15,289 nucleotides of DNA from positions 1 through 15,289 of the forward strand of contig JAADEA010000168.1 of NCBI GenBank assembly GCA_013153675.1, read 5' to 3'. The stretch comes from Campylobacterota bacterium. GTDB lineage: Bacteria > Campylobacterota > Campylobacteria > Campylobacterales > Sulfurovaceae. Both the position numbers and the translations under genes were made by a program. The notes below the pieces were generated by a model. The model had not been told where the DNA came from, ran no database searches, and saw only the letters and a program-made list of their open reading frames with translations. Shown one piece after another: positions 1-5,925 of this stretch; within the stretch, counting starts at the first letter, position 1, and the number at the start of each line of letters is the position of its first letter.

Positions 1-1275
1 ATTTCTATAAATTCCCATATCCATACATGGAAAGTAATGATATACATATAAAATCTCAAAAGCATTTGTCCATCCATTTGAATAAGCATTAGAATCTCTA
101 TATCCATCCCCTCCTCTTCCTCTTGGACTTACTGTCCAACCAGATGGTACGTCAAATTTAATTCTATATTTTCCTTTACACACATTCCTAAAATAGTAGT
201 GACCACTTGAATCAGTCACAGTAGAAGCAACATGCTTTCCACTTGAAGTATAAAGATGCACTCTAACACCAGCAACACCTGGCTCTCCACCATCTTGGAT
301 ACCATTTCTATTTAAATCATTCCATACCCAATCTCCAACTACTGCATGACATCCACTACATCCACAGTCATTACAACTACTACACTCTGGTTTCATTTTA
401 TTTAAATTAGATAGATCTTGAGTAAGCTTTCCAATAAAGACAATTTTATTTTTAGAAGAAACTCTCTTACAATTATTTAAAGCTTTATAGGTATAAATTT
501 TTAAATTATCCACTAATAATTGAGCATTTTCTAATGTAGAGAAAGTAATTTTTAAATATCTACTATTAGTTGGTGCTTTTCTAAGTGATAAAGTATAACT
601 TTTAAATCCATCAATTAAATATTCATTATTAATATCTTTAGAAGCAATATATTTTTTAATTGGATTTTTCTTACTATCTAAATATTCAATTTTAATAAAT
701 GGATCTTTACCATCAACTAACTCTTTTTTTGATGCTAAAAGAGTAATCATATAGCTTTTATGAGGTTCTATCTTTATTGTTAAATCACTCTCTCCGCTAT
801 TGATTCCATCATCAAAAGCTACTAATAAAGCTTTTTTTCCTTGAGCACCTTTAATATCTATAATATGACTTTCCATATTGATATTAAATTTCTCTAAAGA
901 GTTATCTTCAAAAGTATAAGTAGAATTTTTCAATAACGATTTTTTAATTTTACAACTTTTAGCTTCCGCATTAATAATCTCTTTATTAACTCCTCTTTCT
1001 ACACTTTTTTCTTTTTTACCACAAAAAGTTTCCTCTCCTGCTCCTAAAGAGCTTTTATCACACTTTAATTTTGAAACTTTTAAATTTTTAATCGGTAAAT
1101 CACCCATATTTTTTATATAGTATTCTATTTGAGCTACATCACCTGCTTCTAATGTAGGAGGATTGTTACTATTTTTAACCAATACTCCATTTACCTTTGC
1201 CATAACCTTTAATAGGTCGCCACCTCCTGCTGCAACTAAATTAAGCAGCATAGCCAACACAAATAGATATCTCAT
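1..1275 (-). CDS. Secreted SdrD B-domain surface protein, 3' part missing
   Basis: The reading frame is open for 425 codons from the ATG at 1275 and runs off the left edge without a stop. AAAGGAG lies 5 nt before the start. Residues 1-16 are a Sec-type signal peptide (MRYLFVLAMLLNLVAA). Residues about 25-110 form a DUF11/CARDB-like beta domain with C72 and C85. Residues about 115-262 resemble a carbohydrate-binding jelly roll ending in LLVDNLKIY. A Cys-rich linker (C298, C301, C304, C306, C309, then H310) follows, including a CSGCH motif. Residues about 310-423 are an SdrD B-like domain (GDWVWNDLNRNGIQDGGEPG, GRGGDGYRDSN). Family knowledge: SdrD B domains are rigid stalks of surface proteins and adhesins, often calcium-binding. 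It is a paralogue of the next upstream gene, sharing the same N-terminal order. The ligand and the C-terminal anchor are not visible. An adhesin or envelope role is inference. Confidence 0.85.
   Translation of the reverse strand, partial: MRYLFVLAMLLNLVAAGGGDLLKVMAKVNGVLVKNSNNPPTLEAGDVAQIEYYIKNMGDLPIKNLKVSKLKCDKSSLGAGEETFCGKKEKSVERGVNKEIINAEAKSCKIKKSLLKNSTYTFEDNSLEKFNINMESHIIDIKGAQGKKALLVAFDDGINSGESDLTIKIEPHKSYMITLLASKKELVDGKDPFIKIEYLDSKKNPIKKYIASKDINNEYLIDGFKSYTLSLRKAPTNSRYLKITFSTLENAQLLVDNLKIYTYKALNNCKRVSSKNKIVFIGKLTQDLSNLNKMKPECSSCNDCGCSGCHAVVGDWVWNDLNRNGIQDGGEPGVAGVRVHLYTSSGKHVASTVTDSSGHYYFRNVCKGKYRIKFDVPSGWTVSPRGRGGDGYRDSNAYSNGWTNAFEILYVYHYFPCMDMGIYRN
7..348 (-). other. SdrD B-like domain of the truncated surface protein
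   Basis: This segment encodes residues about 310-423 of the truncated protein. It has the family marks: GDWVW near the start, D-x-N-x-x-G-I-Q-D, the GEPGVAGVRVHLY strand, a turn before YYF, and the late GGDGYRDSN block. Confidence 0.8.
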
Positions 1276-1326
1276 CTTTGCTCCTTTAATATTTTAGCCA
1301 TTGAGAATCCTATTTCTCTAATGTTA

Positions 1327-1332
1327 ATTCTA
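1327..1332 (-). promoter_or_regulatory. Possible -10 element (TAGAAT) for the truncated surface gene
   Basis: TAGAAT on the minus strand lies about 50 nt upstream of the ATG at 1275, after an A/T-rich run, and downstream of a terminator. No convincing -35 is visible. One mismatch to TATAAT; weak call. Confidence 0.3.
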
Positions 1333-1504
1333 AAGTAGTTTTTAAAATTTAATAAAATTTATTTCATTTTGAAAGATATTTATATAAAGCTAGGCCCATT
1401 TTTTAGAAGTATATTTGAAAATATTCCAATAAAATGGAGGAGTTATTTTTATTTTTGGCTCTCTTTTAAAAATAAAAAATTTCATTTTAAAATAAAAATA
1501 ATTA

Positions 1505-1549
1505 TAAAAATAAAAAATTGCAAGAGAGTCACTCTTTTACCCCTCTTGC
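1505..1549 (-). terminator. Intrinsic terminator overlapping the stop codon of the surface protein gene
   Basis: On the minus strand GCAAGAG (1549-1543) pairs perfectly with CTCTTGC (1526-1520) around a 16-nt loop. An AATTTTTTATTTTT tract follows. The TGA stop at 1531-1529 lies inside the loop, so the hairpin starts within the last codons. This separates the two tandem surface genes. The 253-bp gap from 1276 to 1528 otherwise holds only A/T-rich sequence and a weak promoter candidate. Confidence 0.6.
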
Positions 1550-3793
1550 CAAAAGTGCTATTACCATAGTAAAAATAATTAAAAGTAACACAAAAAGATG
1601 ATTTAAAGAAGGTGAACTATCGCTATCATCTTTTCCCTCTAATTTATACTCATCACAACTGCAAAATATTCCACAATCCCATTTTCTTTGATGATCATTT
1701 TCACCTAATACAATCCAATCACTCCATCCCTCTTTATTTACATCACTATCTTTATTATCATCTCCTTTATCTTTTATTGTAAAAAGATATGTATCTGGCA
1801 GTTTACATTTTATTCTATATTTTCCAGGCTCTAAATGATCAAAAAGATATCTACCTTTCTTATCGGTTTTTATCTTTCTTAATAAAACTCCCTGCTCATT
1901 ATAAAGAGAAACTTCCATTCCAACCACACCAGGTTCATCTGGATCTTGAATTCCATTTACATTTTCATCATACCAGTAATAATCACCAATAGAAGAGCCA
2001 CTTAATATATAATAGTGGCTTAAGTCACTATCACTAACTTTTGTTTTATATTCACTAATTGCAGTAGCTATTGCTTTGTTTTCATAACTTTTATCTTGGG
2101 CTATTCCCTCTTTTGTACAAACTTTACTCTCATTAATATCTAAATTAAATCCACTGCAAATTATTCCCTCTTTATCATCTTTTACTTCTACATTATATAG
2201 TTTTACATTACCTATATTTTTTACTACATACTTCCATATAACCTTTTCACCTGCACCCACCAAAACACCTGGAGGGTTATCTGCATCTTCATTATTTGTA
2301 TATTTTTCAAGATCGATTTTTGCAATCTCTCCAAAATAGTGACTTGGATCATTATCAGTAATTTTTTGTCCACCAGGACCAGTAGCAATAACTCTTGCCA
2401 TATTTTTATATAAACCCTCTTTTGCCACCCCCTCTTTAAAACAGCTCATTGATTCATTTGCTTCTAAACAATCTTTTGGACAACTAATTTCTCCTTCTTG
2501 ATCATCATATACTTCAATTTCACAAACTTTAGCAGCAGAAGTATTACTAACAATATATTTCCATATTACTTTATCTCCTACCTTAACAATTGCTCCAGGG
2601 GGAGTATTAGCATCTTGATTATTTGTATACTTTTTGATATTAATCCATGCTACACATTTACATACTAAACCAACATCTAAATCTCTATAATTCTCTCCTG
2701 CTTTTAGATATACTTTATCACTCTCTCCAAAGCCATTTACATCCCTATCTTTACTTTCATCATCTCCTCTATTTTGCAGAGTAAAACCTTTATAATTTTT
2801 AGGTAGATCTACTTTTATTGAATAGTAATGATTTGGTTCTAAATTTTCAAAAAGATAAATTCCACCTTTTTTAGTAGTAGTCATAATTCCTGTATCTTTT
2901 CCATCTTTATAAAGATGAACCTTCACTCCCTCTATTCCCAAATTACTTTCATTTAAATCTTGAATTCCATTAATATTTTCATCATACCAAACTCTATCTC
3001 CCAATGAAGCCTTTTGTGTATTTCTTGATTTAAAAGAACTTGATAGAGGCTCTATATTTGAATTAATCTCTTCTTCCACTCTCTCACAACTATCCTCATC
3101 AATATCAACCACTTTAAATAACTTTATATTATCCACTAAAAGATAGTTAGAAAAATTATTGCTAAAGAGTATTCTAATTGCTACTGCATTTTCTGGAAGT
3201 TTTATAGAAAGAGTATAATTTTTAAAACCACTCCTTATAATCTTCACCTCTTTCCATTTACCAACTGCCATTCCCTCTTCATTTATAGGTGTAAGTAGAG
3301 CTGAGGCTGGATTTATATTCTCAAAAGCAGCTTTAGCATCAAAAGAGATTATATAAATCCCTTTATCATCTACCTTAATATCCCTATATAAATATCCTAT
3401 ATCTTCATCTTTATATATTTTTGCTAATAAATTATTTTTATCATTTATTATCTGAACATTTTGCCATCTATTCCACCCTTTTAAATCACCTTTTTGGAAA
3501 TCTCCATTATCTAAATTTAAAGGCTCTTTTAAGAAATCACAACTTTTACCTCTAATATAAAATCTCTTCTCTTTTAAACTAAAACATCTAATCTCTTCAT
3601 TAGGAGCTAAATAACTCTCTTCACAAAGAGGAACCAATCTATTTTTACCATACAATTGAAGATCTTTAATAATATTTTTTGAATTATTAACAAAATCTGC
3701 TTCTATTGCAAAATTATTCTCTTTTATTTTATAACTTAAACCTCCTCCCATAATTAAAAGAGGAACAATTAAAGCTGCCAATACTCTTTTCAT
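1529..3793 (-). CDS. Secreted multidomain surface protein: CBM-like, SdrD B and DUF11-like repeats, C-terminal anchor
   Basis: A 754-aa protein. Residues 4-20 are a hydrophobic signal segment after MKR. Residues about 25-90 form a Cys-pair domain (C57, C70). Residues about 90-228 look like a carbohydrate-binding jelly roll (GDLKGWNRWQNV at the front, NYLLVDNIKLF at the end). Residues 262-378 are SdrD B domain 1 (LGDRVWYDENINGIQD). Residues 384-487 and 491-594 are two DUF11-like repeats starting KYTNN-[QE]-DA and containing PPG and KVIWKY. Residues 600-710 are SdrD B domain 2. Residues about 731-748 are a single membrane helix followed by ARGVKE. Short Cys motifs (CKC 378-380; C707, C711, C713) end the SdrD domains. 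The most likely role is a surface-anchored adhesin or matrix protein with periplasmic disulfides; the target is unknown. ATG start with a modest AAAGG 7 nt upstream. Transcription seems to be separate, from a TATAAT at 3838-3843. Confidence 0.88.
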   Translation of the reverse strand: MKRVLAALIVPLLIMGGGLSYKIKENNFAIEADFVNNSKNIIKDLQLYGKNRLVPLCEESYLAPNEEIRCFSLKEKRFYIRGKSCDFLKEPLNLDNGDFQKGDLKGWNRWQNVQIINDKNNLLAKIYKDEDIGYLYRDIKVDDKGIYIISFDAKAAFENINPASALLTPINEEGMAVGKWKEVKIIRSGFKNYTLSIKLPENAVAIRILFSNNFSNYLLVDNIKLFKVVDIDEDSCERVEEEINSNIEPLSSSFKSRNTQKASLGDRVWYDENINGIQDLNESNLGIEGVKVHLYKDGKDTGIMTTTKKGGIYLFENLEPNHYYSIKVDLPKNYKGFTLQNRGDDESKDRDVNGFGESDKVYLKAGENYRDLDVGLVCKCVAWINIKKYTNNQDANTPPGAIVKVGDKVIWKYIVSNTSAAKVCEIEVYDDQEGEISCPKDCLEANESMSCFKEGVAKEGLYKNMARVIATGPGGQKITDNDPSHYFGEIAKIDLEKYTNNEDADNPPGVLVGAGEKVIWKYVVKNIGNVKLYNVEVKDDKEGIICSGFNLDINESKVCTKEGIAQDKSYENKAIATAISEYKTKVSDSDLSHYYILSGSSIGDYYWYDENVNGIQDPDEPGVVGMEVSLYNEQGVLLRKIKTDKKGRYLFDHLEPGKYRIKCKLPDTYLFTIKDKGDDNKDSDVNKEGWSDWIVLGENDHQRKWDCGIFCSCDEYKLEGKDDSDSSPSLNHLFVLLLIIFTMVIALLARGVKE
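1664..1996 (-). other. SdrD B-like domain 2
   Basis: Residues about 600-710, with IGDYYWYDENVNGIQDPDEP, a YLFDHLEPGKYRIK strand pair, then KGDDNKDSDVN and the closing DCGIFCSC. It is a diverged copy of domain 1 in the same protein and of the domain in the neighbouring gene. Confidence 0.8.
2012..2644 (-). repeat. Two tandem DUF11-like protein repeats of about 104 residues
   Basis: Unit 1 is 2333-2644 (residues 384-487) and unit 2 is 2012-2323 (residues 491-594). Both start with I-[ND]-[IL]-x-KYTNN-[QE]-DA, continue with PPG and KVIWKY-[IV]-V-x-N, share C-x4-L-x2-N-E-x3-C, and end in D-x-D-x-SHY-[FY]. The copies have diverged at DNA level, so this is an old duplication rather than a fresh one. 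Confidence 0.8.
2660..3010 (-). other. SdrD B-like domain 1
   Basis: Residues about 262-378, with LGDRVWYDENINGIQD, GVKVHLYKDGK, the IYLFENLEPNHYYSIK strands, then GDDESKDRDVNG and the closing LDVGLVCKC. The pattern matches the B repeat of staphylococcal SdrD-type proteins. Confidence 0.8.
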
Positions 3794-3837
3794 CTTAAAA
3801 CCTTTAATTGAAAAAAAATTACTTTTATCTATTGGCT

Positions 3838-3843
3838 ATTATA
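3838..3843 (-). promoter_or_regulatory. -10 element (TATAAT) of the multidomain surface gene
   Basis: A perfect TATAAT on the minus strand, about 45 nt before the ATG at 3793. A TTAACA sits 19 nt upstream of it and a TTGACA 29 nt upstream, so the -35 is uncertain. In Campylobacterota a conserved -35 is often missing. The 103-bp gap (3794-3896) shows no clear terminator for the gene upstream. Confidence 0.55.
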
Positions 3844-3896
3844 GTTTTAACTAATCTAAAAGTGTTAAAATATGTCAAGTTGAAATATTTAGAAAG

Positions 3897-4580
3897 TCAG
3901 ATTTTTTGGACTCTTTTCAAAGTTGTCATTTTGGAATAACTTAAGTGCAAAAATAATATCTGGGCAAATATAGGAGAAAAAATATTTAATATTGGAATAT
4001 AATTTAAAATAGAAGCTATCAAAGAAGCAATTTTACTCTCTTTTTTGACATATTTTAGCTCCTCCTTACTAAAAAAAAGGGCTCCCACATCAATTATTAA
4101 AGAGTCACTTAATAGTAGAGCCCACAAAAATAACATAACAATTGCTCCAATAATTGGAATAAAAATAGCCCAAAAGAGAAAAACAAATCCTATTATAAAC
4201 TTAATAACCCCTTTTAGAGAAGCTAATATAGAACTACTTAAAGAGACTCTATATTTAGGTTTAAGGTTATAATTTTTAAAAGCAAGCTTTATAATTAACT
4301 TCTCACTAAAAATGGAAGTTAAGAAAGATAGTGTAATAATTATTAAAATATAAAATAATAAAATAGCCAATATAACTCCACCTGCCTTTTGCATAAAAGA
4401 GATATTACCTACATAAGGAATATATGAGAGCAGGTAAGATAAAAATGATTCAATAAAGTCCCAAAAGAACCAAAATATCAAAGTCCAAAATAAAATTGTA
4501 AATATAGAAATTTTTAAAATAAACAATAATACATCTTTAGAAAAAATATCTTTTATACTTTTTAAAATTGCCTTATACAT
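3897..4580 (-). CDS. EI24/CysZ-like integral membrane protein
   Basis: A 227-aa protein with four strongly hydrophobic stretches: residues about 17-40, 67-90, 126-158 (long, perhaps a hairpin) and 184-212. The third region has the GFVFLFWAIFIPIIGAI pattern and is followed by LLLSDSLIIDVGALFF. This arrangement fits the EI24 domain family, which includes the sulfate transporter CysZ, but I see no residue that fixes sulfate as substrate. It is the last gene of the ppk operon. Its ATG overlaps the end of the gamma-carbonic anhydrase gene by 8 nt (ATGTATAA), so translation is probably coupled. Function in the inner membrane is unknown; the family call is moderate and CysZ identity is not claimed. 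Confidence 0.7.
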   Translation of the reverse strand: MYKAILKSIKDIFSKDVLLFILKISIFTILFWTLIFWFFWDFIESFLSYLLSYIPYVGNISFMQKAGGVILAILLFYILIIITLSFLTSIFSEKLIIKLAFKNYNLKPKYRVSLSSSILASLKGVIKFIIGFVFLFWAIFIPIIGAIVMLFLWALLLSDSLIIDVGALFFSKEELKYVKKESKIASLIASILNYIPILNIFSPIFAQILFLHLSYSKMTTLKRVQKI

Positions 4581-5106
4581 AACTGTCTTTAAACTTTACA
4601 TATCTTTTAGCAGATTGATATAACTCTTCTACCTCTTTATCACTTAACTCTCTTACCACCTTAGCAGGAGAACCAATAATTAGAGATCTTGGAGGAAATT
4701 TTTTATTTTGAGTCACTAAAGCCCCAGCACCTACAATAGATTCCTCACCAATAAAAGCGCCATCTAAAATAGTTGCACTCATACCAATTAAACATCCTTT
4801 TGCAATAGTGCATCCATGCAACATTACCTTATGACCAATAGTGACATCATCTCCAATAATTGTTGGATATCCATCACTCTTATCCTCTTTTTTATAATGG
4901 GTAACATGAATCATTGATAGATCTTGTATATTTACTCTATCTCCAATTCTAATTTTATGAACATCCCCTCTAATTACACATCCAAACCAAACAGAGCACT
5001 CATCTCCCATTATTACATCTCCAATAATTGTTGCATTAGGAGCAATCCAACACTTCTCTCCAAAAATAGGAGAGATATTATTATAAGGCATTATTAAAGG
5101 TTCCAT
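4573..5106 (-). CDS. Gamma-class carbonic anhydrase-like hexapeptide protein (YrdA/CaiE type)
   Basis: A 177-aa left-handed beta-helix protein built of hexapeptide repeats such as IGDVIM, IIGDDV and TIGHKV. Three histidines, H67 (MIHV), H92 (IGHKV) and H97 (LHG), match the metal-binding triad of gamma-carbonic anhydrases. RGDVHKIRIGDRVNIQD is the typical family core, with Arg and Gln at the positions expected for the active site. Length fits the YrdA group. The family binds zinc or iron as a trimer and may hydrate CO2, but many YrdA-type members have no proven activity. The start is supported by AAAGGAG and a 4-nt spacer. It begins 9 nt after the diiron protein gene and overlaps the membrane protein gene, in the ppk operon. 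Likely cytoplasmic; no signal peptide. Confidence 0.88.
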   Translation of the reverse strand: MEPLIMPYNNISPIFGEKCWIAPNATIIGDVIMGDECSVWFGCVIRGDVHKIRIGDRVNIQDLSMIHVTHYKKEDKSDGYPTIIGDDVTIGHKVMLHGCTIAKGCLIGMSATILDGAFIGEESIVGAGALVTQNKKFPPRSLIIGSPAKVVRELSDKEVEELYQSAKRYVKFKDSYV

Positions 5107-5115
5107 TTTACTCCT

Positions 5116-5925
5116 TTATATACCTAAAACTTTTAAAGCACCTTTTATAATAGGAACCATTGCACTCTCAAGAGTTTTATTAATATTTAAAGGTTGCAAT
5201 AACATCTTAATTGCCATATTATAGGGATAATATTTTTTAATAAATACCTTTAAACTCTTTTTATACTCTTCATAATCCTCCTCTTTAAACTCCCTTTGAT
5301 TTTTCTCTTCAAATACAGCTTTAAAGGCAATTTTTGCATCTTCTCCATCAATCATTTTTAATCTATCATATATAACCTTTACAATATCATCTCTTCCTAA
5401 CTTCTCTTTTTCATTAAATTTTTTAAACAGCTCATAAAATTGATCATAGTGATAGACCTCATCTTTTGAAATATTTGAAGCTAACTCTTCTAAAAGAGGA
5501 ATATTTTCATCTTTTGCTAATTTAGAAATAGATTTATAAAGAGTACTTGTTCCCGTTTCTACTACCATTCTTGCTAACATCTCTTTTGCTTTAGAATCTT
5601 GGAACTCATCTATTGTACAAAGAGGAAGATACTCTTTTTTAAATTTATCATAAGCCTTATCCCAATCAAAATCACTCCAAACTCTCTTTACAAACTCCCT
5701 TAAAGCCACTCCATGTTGAATCTCTTCTGGCTCCCATACCTCTTTTAACCATTTTTTAACATCCTCTTCATCACTATAAAACTCTTCTAAATTCTTCTCA
5801 TATACATCACTTGTAATTTCTACAAAAGAGGCACAAGCAATAAGATAAAATAAAAAGTCTTTATCTTTGAGCTCTTCTTTATTAATTGAATCGTAATCTA
5901 ACTCTTTATAATTCCATCTCATCAT
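5116..5925 (-). CDS. Ferritin-like diiron protein, acyl-ACP desaturase type
   Basis: A 269-aa, mostly helical, acidic protein. The diiron pattern is complete: E36, then E68-x-x-H71 (PEEIQHG), E123 (VVETG) and E156-x-x-H159 (KDEVYHY). These spacings of about 30, 50 and 30 residues are those of the four-helix ferritin-like fold. The EExxHG motif with a following DExxHY is closest to soluble acyl-ACP desaturases. The length is near that of short bacterial members such as mycobacterial DesA2. It could act as an O2-dependent fatty-acyl desaturase or another diiron oxidase; the substrate cannot be read from sequence. Its ATG shares one base with the ppk stop (TAATG), with AAGGGA in front, so expression is coupled to ppk. 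A 9-nt gap leads to the carbonic anhydrase-like gene. Confidence 0.75.
   Translation of the reverse strand: MMRWNYKELDYDSINKEELKDKDFLFYLIACASFVEITSDVYEKNLEEFYSDEEDVKKWLKEVWEPEEIQHGVALREFVKRVWSDFDWDKAYDKFKKEYLPLCTIDEFQDSKAKEMLARMVVETGTSTLYKSISKLAKDENIPLLEELASNISKDEVYHYDQFYELFKKFNEKEKLGRDDIVKVIYDRLKMIDGEDAKIAFKAVFEEKNQREFKEEDYEEYKKSLKVFIKKYYPYNMAIKMLLQPLNINKTLESAMVPIIKGALKVLGI

Noticed and set aside
1390..1485. 31-codon minus-strand frame (ATG at 1485) in the same gap
   Set aside because: The translated peptide looks almost protein-like, but there is no Shine-Dalgarno and it sits directly after the terminator in an A/T-rich spacer. Not supported without conservation.
1369..1569. 66-codon plus-strand frame between the two surface genes
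   Set aside because: It begins with TTG without a Shine-Dalgarno, is extremely Lys/Ile/Phe-rich as expected of A/T-rich noise, and runs through the terminator and into the opposite gene.
2012..3010. Repeated domains as a phase-variable or slippage repeat
   Set aside because: The copies are diverged in DNA and there is no homopolymeric or short tandem tract long enough to suggest phase variation.
3873..3878. Perfect TTGACA upstream of the multidomain surface gene as a -35
   Set aside because: It is 29 nt from the TATAAT, too far for a sigma-70 promoter, so it was not taken as the -35.
4045..4272. 75-codon plus-strand frame opposite the EI24-like gene; similar short frames at 1789-1992 (plus) and 10601-10786 (minus)
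   Set aside because: All lie wholly inside well-supported genes on the other strand, lack start signals and show no family features.
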